A model generated the notes under the pieces. It was given only the letters and a program-made list of their open reading frames with translations, ran no database searches and was not told where the DNA came from. Positions 1 through 8,350 of a stretch of 47,295 nt of DNA are shown here, piece by piece. The stretch's first letter is position 1. Each line of letters starts with the position of its first letter. The DNA is from CAZWRN01 sp964446685. GTDB taxonomy: Bacteria; Patescibacteriota; Microgenomatia; Daviesbacterales; UBA10151. Where the stretch lies: positions 1 to 47,295 of the forward strand of contig CAYUPO010000011.1 in the NCBI GenBank assembly GCA_964446685.1. The letters are read 5' to 3'. Position numbers and translations under genes: made by a program.

Positions 1-1125
1 GCTAAAATTCTCAGTAAAAGGGGTCTGATAGTAACCTCAATCAAAGAAAAAAAAGAGGCTAATTTAAAGTTTTTTGAAAAATTTTTTAATAAAGTTTCAT
101 TTGAAGAAGTAGTGGTTGCCACCAGACAACTGGCAACCATGATTGAATCAGGACTTGTTTTGTCCGAATCTTTTGATATTTTAGTAGAACAGCAAACCAA
201 TAAAAAATTTAAAACTATCTTAGAGGATATTTCCAGAGATATAAAAAACGGACTTGATCTGACTTCAGCCATCAAAAAACATCCGGAAGTATTTCCACCA
301 CTTTACGGCAATCTGATCAAATCCGCTGAGCAGGCTGGAAATCTGGATGTGGTTTTGACTCAAATGGCGGACAATTTGGAAAAGGAGCGGGAATTCAGAG
401 GTAAAGTTAAAGGCGCACTTATTTATCCGGTAATTATTTTAGTAATGATGACAGCGGTGATGGGTATTATGGTCTTTTTTGTTATTCCTCGATTGACCTC
501 TCTTTATACCCAGTCGAGTATCGATCTTCCGCTGCCGACTAAAATTTTAATCGGTATTTCCGGATTTTTCCTGGGTTATTGGTGGGTTATGTTAATTCTG
601 ATAATTGTCGGAGTTATCGCTTTTAACCGCTTTGTGGCAACCCCTGAGGGAAGAATGGCTGTCGATGCTATTTTACTTAAAATGCCGATTGCCGGAAAAA
701 TTATCCGGGGAACCGCACTGACCAACTTTACCCGCACATTTGGTCAGCTTTCATCAGCAGGTGTGCCAATATTAGAATCCCTCCAGACAATCAAAGATAT
801 TACATCCAACAGAGTTTACAAAAAAGCTCTGGAAGACACCTATTCCGGTGTTGAACGTGGTCTGACATTTTCAGCTCAACTGGATGCTGTCGGTGTTTTT
901 CCCAAGATTATCTCTCAAATGTTTAAAGTAGGAGAAGAAACCGGCAAAATCGATAAAGTTTCTTTCAAATTAGCTGATTATTTTGAGTCAGAAGTTGATA
1001 ATATGCTTAAAAATTTAACAGTTCTAATCGAACCGATTGTCTTGGTTGTACTTGGTGTCGGAGTCGGATTTATTGTTCTCTCAGTTATTCTGCCAATTTA
1101 TAAATTAACTACCTCATTCTCATAG
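1..1125 (+). CDS. pilC: Type IV pilus inner-membrane platform protein PilC (5' partial)
   Basis: Platform protein of the type IV pilus / type II secretion machine; in this family it links the assembly ATPases to the growing fibre in the cytoplasmic membrane. The frame is open from the first base of the window, so the start lies upstream and the first ATG or GTG seen inside is not the true start. Two T2SF repeats are visible, each with the family pattern of a helical bundle followed by membrane segments. Hydrophobic segments include those with GALIYPVIILVMM and IEPIVLVVLGVGVGFIVLSV, the latter at the C-terminus as expected. About 374 residues are present against roughly 400 for the family, so only a short N-terminal piece is missing. 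pilB/pilT ATPase genes would be expected just upstream. pilD follows. Confidence 0.93.
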   Translation, partial: AKILSKRGLIVTSIKEKKEANLKFFEKFFNKVSFEEVVVATRQLATMIESGLVLSESFDILVEQQTNKKFKTILEDISRDIKNGLDLTSAIKKHPEVFPPLYGNLIKSAEQAGNLDVVLTQMADNLEKEREFRGKVKGALIYPVIILVMMTAVMGIMVFFVIPRLTSLYTQSSIDLPLPTKILIGISGFFLGYWWVMLILIIVGVIAFNRFVATPEGRMAVDAILLKMPIAGKIIRGTALTNFTRTFGQLSSAGVPILESLQTIKDITSNRVYKKALEDTYSGVERGLTFSAQLDAVGVFPKIISQMFKVGEETGKIDKVSFKLADYFESEVDNMLKNLTVLIEPIVLVVLGVGVGFIVLSVILPIYKLTTSFS

Positions 1126-1192
1126 ATGATAGTTAATAGAAGATTGAGGATAGTGTTTTGAAGATAGAAAATAGATGTTAAAAAAACTCCTC

Positions 1193-1223
1193 TTGACTGT
1201 CTCTACTCATTTATGTGTATATA
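1193..1223 (+). promoter_or_regulatory. Possible promoter for pilD
   Basis: TTGACT at 1193-1198 and TATATA at 1218-1223 (or TATAGT at 1220-1225), with a longer than ideal 19-base spacer. The ATG of pilD is only about 12 bases beyond, and there is no Shine-Dalgarno. This fits the short-leader pattern seen across the window. Confidence 0.4.
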
Positions 1224-1236
1224 GTAGAAACAAATT

Positions 1237-2136
1237 ATGGAACGGATAATTATCGGATTTATCTTTGGGGCAGTCTTTGGTAGCTTCATTGATTGTATAG
1301 CCAATAGGTCATATACCAAACAATCCTTCTGGGGACGTTCTCACTGTGATAACTGCAAAAAAACTTTAACCTGGTATCAACTTTTTCCGATAATTTCCTA
1401 TCTGACATTACGCGGAAAATGTACCAGCTGTCATAAAAAAATCAGTCTTGAATCAACACTGGTTGAAATAATTACCGGATTAATTACTGCAATGGTGGCT
1501 TTTATGCTCATACCGGCTAATTTTATTACTTATGACTGGACATATCAGCTACTTATAGGGCTTGATTTCCTATTTAAACTATTTGCCATCTATGTCTTTA
1601 TTATGGTTTTTATTACTGACATCAAAACTGGATTGATCCCTGACCGTATTACTTATCCGTCCGTGATCATAGCCGCAGGCTACCTTATTTTCATTAGTGT
1701 ATTAAAAATAGCCTTATTTTATTTCTCACTAAAAAACAGCCCTCTGGGTCAATATTTACTCCCCCCTGCCTCAAATTATTTTTATAACCAAATTCTAACT
1801 ATGCTAACTCCAGTTGGATTATCATTTTTATCCGGAATCGTGGTTGGTTTATTCTTTTTAATACTAATTCTTGCTACATCAGGCCGTGGGATGGGTGGAG
1901 GTGATATGAAACTGGGAGTATTTATTGGTTTAGTTCTCGGTTTTCCGGTTTCAGTGGCGGCAATAATGTTAGCTTTTTTGCTGGGATCTATTTTTGGTAT
2001 TGCCTTACTTTTGATCAGGCTAAAAAAGTTTGGTCAGACAATCCCATTTGGTCCCTTTCTTTCAATAGCATCAGTTATTGCTTTACTGTGGGGTGAAAAA
2101 CTGATTGATTGGTATTTAAACTTTCACCTATTCTGA
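1237..2136 (+). CDS. pilD: Prepilin peptidase / N-methyltransferase PilD (A24 family)
   Basis: Membrane aspartyl protease that cleaves the short basic leader of type IV prepilins and, in the two-domain form, methylates the new N-terminus. The N-terminal domain carries the two zinc-binding CxxC pairs (Cys37/Cys40 and Cys62/Cys65). The two catalytic aspartates of A24 peptidases are visible: Asp128 in TDIKTGLIPD and Asp223 in the GGGDMK (GxGD) motif. About eight hydrophobic segments and 299 residues match full-length enzymes. There is a long loop (about residues 160-190) before the GxGD segment. Its substrates are almost certainly the eight pilin-like genes directly downstream. Confidence 0.95.
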   Translation: MERIIIGFIFGAVFGSFIDCIANRSYTKQSFWGRSHCDNCKKTLTWYQLFPIISYLTLRGKCTSCHKKISLESTLVEIITGLITAMVAFMLIPANFITYDWTYQLLIGLDFLFKLFAIYVFIMVFITDIKTGLIPDRITYPSVIIAAGYLIFISVLKIALFYFSLKNSPLGQYLLPPASNYFYNQILTMLTPVGLSFLSGIVVGLFFLILILATSGRGMGGGDMKLGVFIGLVLGFPVSVAAIMLAFLLGSIFGIALLLIRLKKFGQTIPFGPFLSIASVIALLWGEKLIDWYLNFHLF

Positions 2137-2139
2137 AAA

Positions 2140-2170
2140 TTGACATTCTCCTTATATATCACCTTATAAT
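2140..2170 (+). promoter_or_regulatory. Sigma-70 promoter for the pilin cluster, probably leaderless
   Basis: Consensus TTGACA at 2140-2145 and consensus TATAAT at 2165-2170, separated by 19 bases. The expected transcription start, about 7 bases after the -10 box, coincides with the GTG start codon at 2177. No Shine-Dalgarno is present, so the first pilin mRNA is probably leaderless. Confidence 0.65.
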
Positions 2171-2176
2171 GAATAA

Positions 2177-2692
2177 GTGAGTACAACTGCCAAAGGATTT
2201 ACCTTAATTGAAATAATGATCGCCATCTCGATTGTTGCTGTCACATTTGGGGTGATTATTTCTTCAGCTGCACAAGTCCGGAAAACCGGCCGCGATGCTC
2301 AAAGACAGGCTGATCTCCAAGCTGTTCAAGCTGCTCTTCAACAATATTATGCCGATCAAAACTACTATCCAGACAAAATAGACTTCACTTCGGGCGCTCC
2401 TATCACCAATTGCCCTTCGGTTCCAGCAGCAGTAGGCTGTCAAATCACTAAAACCTATTTAAATAAAACACCTATAAGCCCTACCGGATTATCTACCGAT
2501 TACATGTATCGATCAGGGATAGATAGTACAGCAAGTAACAGAACCAGTAATTGTGATGTTGTACCAATTAATAGTTCCATGCAATGCCATTTTTATATTT
2601 TATGTGCCAAACTTGAAGGAGCATCTCCACAATCAAATTCACAGTATTCTGATTGTTCTCCATGGTCAAAAAATTACCAGCTCAACCCCTAG
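2177..2692 (+). CDS. Type IV pilin-like protein (PilA/GspG type)
   Basis: Pilin subunit. A short leader ends in KG, followed by FTLIEIMIAISIVAV, the class III prepilin cleavage site with Glu at position +5 and the hydrophobic helix that packs in the fibre core. The segment after it (DAQRQADLQAVQAALQQYY, then YPD) is typical of GspG/PilA-like pseudopilins. The 171-residue protein has six cysteines in its C-terminal half, which could form disulfides outside the cell. Translation starts at GTG, positioned at the predicted transcription start. As the first pilin gene, behind its own promoter, it is a candidate major pilin, though this is inference. Confidence 0.85.
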   Translation: MSTTAKGFTLIEIMIAISIVAVTFGVIISSAAQVRKTGRDAQRQADLQAVQAALQQYYADQNYYPDKIDFTSGAPITNCPSVPAAVGCQITKTYLNKTPISPTGLSTDYMYRSGIDSTASNRTSNCDVVPINSSMQCHFYILCAKLEGASPQSNSQYSDCSPWSKNYQLNP

Positions 2693-2728
2693 TTCACAAT
2701 AATACTCATGTATGGTACCGTTTAAGTA

Positions 2729-3274
2729 ATGTCTACCAGTCTGCTTAAAAATAGTTCCGGATTTACTTTGATGGAGATTCTGATCTCAATTACGATCATT
2801 AGTCTAATTGGGATTACTTTTTATCCAAATTTAAAACGTTTTAATTCAGATCAGCAATTTCAAAACGAAGTTTTAAATATCAAAAATAACATTAAAAAAG
2901 CTCAAAATATGTACACTACAGGCACCAGATGCGGTAATGGAAAAGCAGCAACAGCATGGTCAGTCACGATCGCAGTAAACAGTACAAATTTAACAAATCT
3001 AAAAGCCTATTGTATTAATGATACTCTGACAACCAGTTCGAATGAGACATTTCCGGCTACACCTGCATCAAATATCACCTACAGTAGTTCCAACTGTGCC
3101 ATCGGAACTACAGCTATTGAACTCAAATTTGATAAAAATGGACTTTCATACTCATGTAATGGAGGAACTAGTTTTACTTCGGGACCATTTAGCATTACCT
3201 ATCTAAATAAAAATGCTTCCAGTCAGTCAACCACAATTTTAATCAGTCAATTGGGAAATATTAGTCAAAACTAG
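2729..3274 (+). CDS. Type IV minor pilin-like protein (GspH/FimT-like)
   Basis: Leader MSTSLLKNSSG followed by FTLMEILISITIISLIG gives a clear prepilin N-terminus with Glu at +5. The rest of the 181-residue protein is a Thr/Ser/Asn-rich globular domain with four cysteines and no recognisable enzymatic motif. Its place, before I/V- and J/W-like pilins and after a G-like pilin, suggests the H position of a pilus-tip initiation complex; that assignment rests on order, not on sequence. The next gene starts one base after its stop. Confidence 0.75.
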   Translation: MSTSLLKNSSGFTLMEILISITIISLIGITFYPNLKRFNSDQQFQNEVLNIKNNIKKAQNMYTTGTRCGNGKAATAWSVTIAVNSTNLTNLKAYCINDTLTTSSNETFPATPASNITYSSSNCAIGTTAIELKFDKNGLSYSCNGGTSFTSGPFSITYLNKNASSQSTTILISQLGNISQN

Positions 3275-3275
3275 A

Positions 3276-3809
3276 ATGAAACAAGCAGGACAAACATTAA
3301 TTGAACTCGTGATATCAATTGCTTTAATGCTGATTATTATCACCGGGGTTACTGTCTTAACTGTTAAAGGTCTTCAAAATAGTCAGTTTTCCCGAAATCA
3401 GGTTCAGGCTACTAAGCTGGCTCAGGAAGGTATTGAAAAAATGCGGACAATCAGAGACAACAACTTTACAGTTTGCGGCTGGGCAGCTAGTGCAAATACT
3501 GTCGCCCCCAATGGTTTATGGAGCGCCAACTGCACAACAGGATGCAAATATATAATCAGGCAAACATCAGGAACATGCAATGTTTCATCGACCAGTGATT
3601 TATGGATTAATTTTAATTCTAGTCCCTCTGTTACAGAAGATATTGGAGTAAGTGGCGTAACATTTAAAAGGGTTGTCACTGTTACCAATGGTACGGATCT
3701 AACAGGTGCATTAAATCCCAATGTTAAAAATATTAATGTTACAGTGTCCTGGACCGATAGTGCCGGACCGCATGTCTCAAATGTTGAAACAGTACTGACA
3801 AAATTATGA
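3276..3809 (+). CDS. Minor pilin, PilV/GspI-like (first triad)
   Basis: Starts with MKQAGQ then TLIELVISIALMLIIITG, a prepilin helix with Glu at +5 and Gln instead of Phe at +1. Downstream, the stretch KLAQEGIEKMRTIRD matches the conserved A..lAq.giE.mR segment of PilV/GspI minor pilins. Length is 177 residues. It is one base from the previous stop and overlaps the next gene by four bases (ATGA), so translation is probably coupled. It is the first member of a V-W-X set that is repeated at 5369-8171. Confidence 0.8.
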   Translation: MKQAGQTLIELVISIALMLIIITGVTVLTVKGLQNSQFSRNQVQATKLAQEGIEKMRTIRDNNFTVCGWAASANTVAPNGLWSANCTTGCKYIIRQTSGTCNVSSTSDLWINFNSSPSVTEDIGVSGVTFKRVVTVTNGTDLTGALNPNVKNINVTVSWTDSAGPHVSNVETVLTKL

Positions 3810-4429
3810 TCAAAAAAAATGCCGGATTATCCTTAATAGAAGTTTTAGTAAGTATCACAATTTTAACAATCATTGGGATAGTTATTGCAACCATTGTTTC
3901 CAGGACTTTTTCCGGAAATACTAAAACTGAACTAATCGGAAATATTAAACAAAATGGTCAGGGAGCTTTAGCTGTTATTGAAAAAGATATTAGAGAAAGT
4001 GATACCGTTGTTTGTACATCTCCCAGTACTCCTCCAAGTACTATTCTTGTTTTAATAACTAAGGATGGCGGCAAATACCTTCGTTTTAGTATGGTAGCTG
4101 AAAGTGCCAGTACCAATGGTACTATTTACCGGGAACAACTGGTCTTTTCTTCTCCAGTGACTACTACTTCCCAGTTGTGCGATTTTATTGCTTATCCTCT
4201 AGATATTCAAAATAGTAAAATTGCTTTAACTGATTCTATTTCCAAATCCGCTGTTTCTCTTAAAAATGCCACTACCAATGGATTTACAGTTATAAAAAGT
4301 TCCGGTTTCAGAGACACGGTCAGAGTACAATTTGACTTGGGTCCTTCTTATGATAGCGGTACAATGGTCGAAAATAGTTTGGGTGGATCAAATTCACTTA
4401 ATTTTCAAACTACAGTTCAAATAAGATGA
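3806..4429 (+). CDS. Minor pilin, PilW/GspJ-like (first triad)
   Basis: Leader MIKKNAG and helix LSLIEVLVSITILTIIGIVIA form the prepilin signature. The next part (GQGALAVIEKDIRESD) matches the region of PilW/GspJ proteins that precedes the globular domain. It has 207 residues and overlaps both neighbours by four bases (ATGA junctions). In family terms it would sit in the pilus-tip initiation complex with the adjacent I/V- and K/X-like proteins. Confidence 0.8.
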   Translation: MIKKNAGLSLIEVLVSITILTIIGIVIATIVSRTFSGNTKTELIGNIKQNGQGALAVIEKDIRESDTVVCTSPSTPPSTILVLITKDGGKYLRFSMVAESASTNGTIYREQLVFSSPVTTTSQLCDFIAYPLDIQNSKIALTDSISKSAVSLKNATTNGFTVIKSSGFRDTVRVQFDLGPSYDSGTMVENSLGGSNSLNFQTTVQIR

Positions 4430-5367
4430 AATCAAACAAAGAGTCAGGTCAGGTAATAGTCATTTTATTGCTGGTTATGCTGGTGGTACTCTCTGTTGTA
4501 CTGGCAATAACACAGCGCTCCACAACTGATTTATCCTCTTCAACCGAAACAGAGCAGTCAACCAGAGCCTACTCTGCAGCCGAAGCTGGACTTGAACAGG
4601 CACTTCAACGCGGTGGTACTGCCCCAAGTAGTGCACCTATTACTAGTCAGACTATAAATCTACCTGGCAACCAATCTTCAGCGACGATCAGAAATTCAGG
4701 ATATCTACCGGTCAAAGGCAGTGGAGTTGCTATTGAGTATCCGCCAATTGGGAAAGAATCAGTTGCCCAGTTTTGGCTGACAGATCCTGCGGATGCGACA
4801 AATAATTACAATAGAAATTCTTTTTATATTTATTTCGGCAATCCGGTTGATGCATCTAAACCTGCATCTAGCTATGACGACAGCACAACTGCAAAAAATA
4901 TTTCTCCGGCAATTGAAGTTAATGTTGTTAAACAAATAATAGCTGGATCAACCACCTATGAGAGTCAGAGAACTTATTATGATTCACTCAGTTCCCGGGC
5001 ATCCACTAATAATTTTGTTAATATTACAACCCCTTCGTCCCCGATCACTTGCAGTGCATCCCCTTCAGTCACCACAATCCTTAAAACAAATAGTCCGTTT
5101 TACTGTCGGGTTCAAGTAAATATCGTCAACTGTACCCTTCCAACATGTGTACCGCAGTTAGTGCGAGTCAGACTGTTATATGCCAATTTAAATCATAAAA
5201 TCGCTATTGCGCCAATTACCGGCTCGTTTCCTCCTCAAGTTGAGCTTTATACATCAACTGGAAAAGCTGGTCAAAGTCAAAAAACGCTTCAGGTTTACCG
5301 GGTAAAAGAGATGTTACCGCCTTGGCTGGACTTTGCTATTTTTTCAGTAAATGATATTGTCAAATAA
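4426..5367 (+). CDS. PilX/GspK-like minor pilin (first triad)
   Basis: The N-terminus KESGQ then VIVILLLVMLVVLSVVLAI is a pilin helix without the usual Glu at +5, as in GspK and PilX-type proteins. The following SAAEAGLEQAL is the conserved segment of PilX N-terminal domains. The 313-residue protein has a larger globular part than the other minor pilins, with a few cysteines. It overlaps the preceding gene by four bases, and its end overlaps the upstream extension of the next frame. Confidence 0.75.
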   Translation: MKSNKESGQVIVILLLVMLVVLSVVLAITQRSTTDLSSSTETEQSTRAYSAAEAGLEQALQRGGTAPSSAPITSQTINLPGNQSSATIRNSGYLPVKGSGVAIEYPPIGKESVAQFWLTDPADATNNYNRNSFYIYFGNPVDASKPASSYDDSTTAKNISPAIEVNVVKQIIAGSTTYESQRTYYDSLSSRASTNNFVNITTPSSPITCSASPSVTTILKTNSPFYCRVQVNIVNCTLPTCVPQLVRVRLLYANLNHKIAIAPITGSFPPQVELYTSTGKAGQSQKTLQVYRVKEMLPPWLDFAIFSVNDIVK

Positions 5368-5368
5368 G

Positions 5369-5776
5369 ATGAGAAAAATTACTGCCCAATCAGGTTTTTC
5401 ATTGGTTGAATTAATTTTGGTTATTGCTGTAGCGATAATGATTTTGGCGATTTTAGCTAACATTACACCAGCGATGAATTTGATCAATACCAGTAATCAT
5501 GAAACAACAGCTCAACAGATTGCTGCAAAAAGACTAGAACAAATTCGAGCTCAGGGATTTGACAGTCTAGCAAATGGTACTTCCAATATCAGCGATCCTC
5601 GTTTAACTTCTTTAACACAAGGTGATGCAATTACCATCATATCCGACTGTCCATCCGCGATCTGCACCAATAATGAACCAATCAAATCTGTTGAAATTGA
5701 AGTTTCCTGGGTCGAAAATAATAAACCTGTTAAATATTCACTTAACACTCTAATCTCAGACGGAGGACTTAAGTGA
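5369..5776 (+). CDS. Minor pilin, PilV/GspI-like (second triad)
   Basis: Starts at the ATG one base after the preceding stop; an upstream in-frame ATG at 5351 would overlap the previous gene and push the prepilin site inward. The N-terminus AQSG then FSLVELILVIAVAIMILAI is a standard prepilin helix with Glu at +5. IAAKRLEQIRAQGFDSL matches the PilV/GspI consensus better than the first-triad copy does. At 135 residues it is the shortest pilin in the locus. Its stop overlaps the GTG of the next gene. Confidence 0.8.
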   Translation: MRKITAQSGFSLVELILVIAVAIMILAILANITPAMNLINTSNHETTAQQIAAKRLEQIRAQGFDSLANGTSNISDPRLTSLTQGDAITIISDCPSAICTNNEPIKSVEIEVSWVENNKPVKYSLNTLISDGGLK

Positions 5777-6351
5777 AAAATAACCAGGGAATTAGTTTAA
5801 TCGAAGTCCTTTTAGGAGCGGCTGCAATGGGCATAATTGGTACCATTATTGTAACTATTATGGTTAACGGCAGCGGTGTCCTTTTTAGTCAAAATACACA
5901 AATAAATCAGTCTCTGTCACTAAATAATGTAAATTCGAAAATTCATGTCAGTATCAAAAATGCTTCAACTATTACTGCCTCTTATATTAATGGTTCGTCC
6001 AGTTTTACTTCCACCTCCTCAACTATAATTTTCCAGGTTCCATCCATTGCCGCAAATGGTAATGCTATAGATGGAAAGTTTGATACTATGGTTATAACTA
6101 CAGATCCTGAGAACTTAAAACTTTTAAAGAAATATGTATTTCCAGATATTAGTAGTAGCCGAAAAAGTGGATCTGAGCTAATGGTTAACAACCTATCAAA
6201 AATCCAGTTTGTATATCTCAACTCATCCGGGGCTGTTGTAAATCCAACAACAGCGACTACAATTGATTATGTGATCAATATTTCAGAAAAAAGCAGTTAT
6301 GGAGTTAAAGAAAGCAGTTCCAGTGGTAGAGTCAATCTTAAAAATAATTAA
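5773..6351 (+). CDS. Minor pilin, PilW/GspJ-like (second triad)
   Basis: Starts with GTG inside the GTGA overlap with the preceding stop. The leader MKNNQG and helix ISLIEVLLGAAAMGIIGTIIV give a prepilin signature; the rest is a Ser/Thr/Asn-rich domain of a PilW-like kind, 192 residues in all. Its last base overlaps the ATG of the next gene. Together with its neighbours it mirrors the order of the 3276-5367 set, which suggests an ancient duplication of the minor-pilin triad. Confidence 0.72.
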   Translation: MKNNQGISLIEVLLGAAAMGIIGTIIVTIMVNGSGVLFSQNTQINQSLSLNNVNSKIHVSIKNASTITASYINGSSSFTSTSSTIIFQVPSIAANGNAIDGKFDTMVITTDPENLKLLKKYVFPDISSSRKSGSELMVNNLSKIQFVYLNSSGAVVNPTTATTIDYVINISEKSSYGVKESSSSGRVNLKNN

Positions 6352-8171
6352 TGCAAAATAAAATTAACCAATCAGGTCAGACATTAGTTTTTGCACTCAT
6401 TGCACTAAGTATTATCATAGTAGCAATTGTTGCTCTATTATCAGGCACTTTGACATTAAAGCAAAATAGTCGATATTCACTTGATTCACTGGAAGCAACT
6501 AGTTTAGCTGAAGCAGGTATTGATAAAGCCGTAGCTTCTCTCAATAAATCTGCCGGGAGCTATGTAGGAGAAACTGAAACTACTTTGGGTAACGGCACAT
6601 ATACAGTACAGGTCACACCTGTCGATAGTACAACTTCTAAAATTACGGCAACTGGATATGTTCCAAATTCTCAAAACCCCAAATCAAAAAAGAAAGTCAG
6701 TATCCAGATTCAAAGAGGTGATGGTATGTCTTTTGCTTATGGAATACAGGCTGGTGATGGGGGTTTCCTATTATCAGGCGGTTCGAGAGTAAACGGCTCA
6801 GTTTATTCAAATAATGATATTCAGTTATCCGGTGGAGCAACGATAACCGGTGATGCTTATGTAGCCGGAGGAACACAACCAATTGCTGATCAGCAAGTTG
6901 ATTGCACTCCACCAAACTGCACTGATTATATTTTTGGCAAGTCTGTAGCTGGAAATAATATCTTAGATGTAGCCCAAAGTTTTAAACCTCTGACAACTGC
7001 CCCAATTAATAAAATTTCGTTAAAACTAAAAAAAACCGGATCACCAGGCAATCTGACTATCAGAATATTAACCGATAATGCCAATAAACCTAATAAAAAC
7101 GGATTTGTGACTCAGGGTACTTTAAATGCTAGCCTCGTTTCCACCCAATATAGTTTTATTGATGTTGGATTTACCACCAATCCTTCATTGACAGCTAATA
7201 CTCTTTACTGGATAGTTATAGATACCACCTCAGATACTAATAATTATTGGTCATGGCAGTTAGATTCTCTTAGTGGCTATACCAGAGGCTCAGCTGCTTG
7301 GTCTCCAAATTGGCAACAAAATCCAAATCCGACCTGGACAGCAGTTAATGGAGATTTTGCTTTCAAAACATGGAGTGGCGGTAAAATAAATAAACTGATC
7401 GGACTTGGCTCTTCTTATGTAAATGGAAATGCTTATGCCAATACCATGACCGCCGATAACTCTTCAGCTCTGCAAATCGGTAAAGATGCTTATTACCAGA
7501 CCGAATCAAGTATCAGAGTCAGTGGCGCATCATGTGCCAGCAATTCTCATTGTCATCCAGGTGCACCTGATCCCCAACCAGTTGTTATGCCGGTTTCTGA
7601 CGCCAATATCCAGGAATGGAAAGATTTTGCCGGACAGAATGTCCAGAACGGAGATGTAAATATTGGCTGGCCATGTAATACACCCATTACTTCTAAAAAA
7701 TATGTTGGTAATTTTACAATAGGTGGTGGCTGCAGTATGCAAATGGATACTCCTATTTGGATAACCGGTAATTTAACAATAGGTGGTGGAGCTAGCCTCA
7801 GTTTAAAAAATTCATATGGTTCTAGTTCGGGAATTATTGTTGTTGATGGAGTTGTTAATTTAGCCGGTGGCAGTGTTTTGCGGGGATCAGGAACAGCCGG
7901 TAGTTATATGATGGTAATTTCCACTAATAATTCTCAGGGCAGTCCTTACGCTTTAGATATTAGTGGCGGTAACAGTTCATCAATTCTCTATGCACCCTAT
8001 GGCGCTGTTCATTTATCAGGTGGTAGTAATTTCAGAGAAGTTTCAGCCTACAAAATCGTCATGGATGGCGGAGCTATCCTGACATATGAAACAGGTGTTG
8101 CCAGTCCATTCTTCTCTTCTGGCCCATCTGGTTCATTTAGTGTTGTCAAAGGTACCTATCAAAGCCAATAA
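6351..8171 (+). CDS. Large PilX-like pilin with adhesin-type beta-rich C-terminus
   Basis: The first 35 residues are a pilin helix (QSGQ then TLVFALIALSIIIVAIVALL) with no Glu at +5, followed by SLAEAGIDKAVASL, the PilX-type segment. Unlike ordinary minor pilins it runs to 606 residues. Around residues 140-175 and 450-590 there are Gly-rich repeats (VNGSVYSNNDIQLSGG, then further SGG/GGG turns) suggesting a beta-solenoid. Residues about 200-345 look like a jelly-roll 'choice-of-anchor' type domain with many Trp and Asn. It is the last gene of the second triad, so a tip-located adhesin capping the fibre is a reasonable inference. No catalytic motif was seen. Confidence 0.7.
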   Translation: MQNKINQSGQTLVFALIALSIIIVAIVALLSGTLTLKQNSRYSLDSLEATSLAEAGIDKAVASLNKSAGSYVGETETTLGNGTYTVQVTPVDSTTSKITATGYVPNSQNPKSKKKVSIQIQRGDGMSFAYGIQAGDGGFLLSGGSRVNGSVYSNNDIQLSGGATITGDAYVAGGTQPIADQQVDCTPPNCTDYIFGKSVAGNNILDVAQSFKPLTTAPINKISLKLKKTGSPGNLTIRILTDNANKPNKNGFVTQGTLNASLVSTQYSFIDVGFTTNPSLTANTLYWIVIDTTSDTNNYWSWQLDSLSGYTRGSAAWSPNWQQNPNPTWTAVNGDFAFKTWSGGKINKLIGLGSSYVNGNAYANTMTADNSSALQIGKDAYYQTESSIRVSGASCASNSHCHPGAPDPQPVVMPVSDANIQEWKDFAGQNVQNGDVNIGWPCNTPITSKKYVGNFTIGGGCSMQMDTPIWITGNLTIGGGASLSLKNSYGSSSGIIVVDGVVNLAGGSVLRGSGTAGSYMMVISTNNSQGSPYALDISGGNSSSILYAPYGAVHLSGGSNFREVSAYKIVMDGGAILTYETGVASPFFSSGPSGSFSVVKGTYQSQ

Positions 8172-8231
8172 CCCAACTACAGACCTTTCAAAAATAAGCC
8201 AGTTATACTACTATGAATAAAAGGAGAAAAC

Positions 8232-8343
8232 AAATTTCTAATTTCTAATTCATCTAATTTCTAAACAAGTATTAATGTTTAAAATGTTAGATTTTTATAC
8301 ATTTGACATTATTTAGAAATTAGATATTAGAAATTAGAAATTT
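8232..8343 (+). repeat. Long AT-rich inverted repeat between pilin and pilM genes
   Basis: The left arm begins AAATTTCTAATTTCTAAT at 8232 and the right arm ends with its exact reverse complement at 8343. The arms extend further inward with few mismatches (TCTAATTTCTAAA against TTTAGAAATTAGA). The DNA could form a hairpin of more than 30 pairs. The interior holds TTGACA at 8303-8308 and TATTAG at 8325-8330, so it may also carry the pilM promoter. Confidence 0.75.
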
Positions 8344-8350
8344 ACTTTGT

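Noticed and set aside
5351..5371. Upstream ATG at 5351 as start of the second PilV-like pilin
   Set aside because: It overlaps the preceding gene and would lengthen the prepilin leader; the ATG at 5369 one base after the stop fits better.
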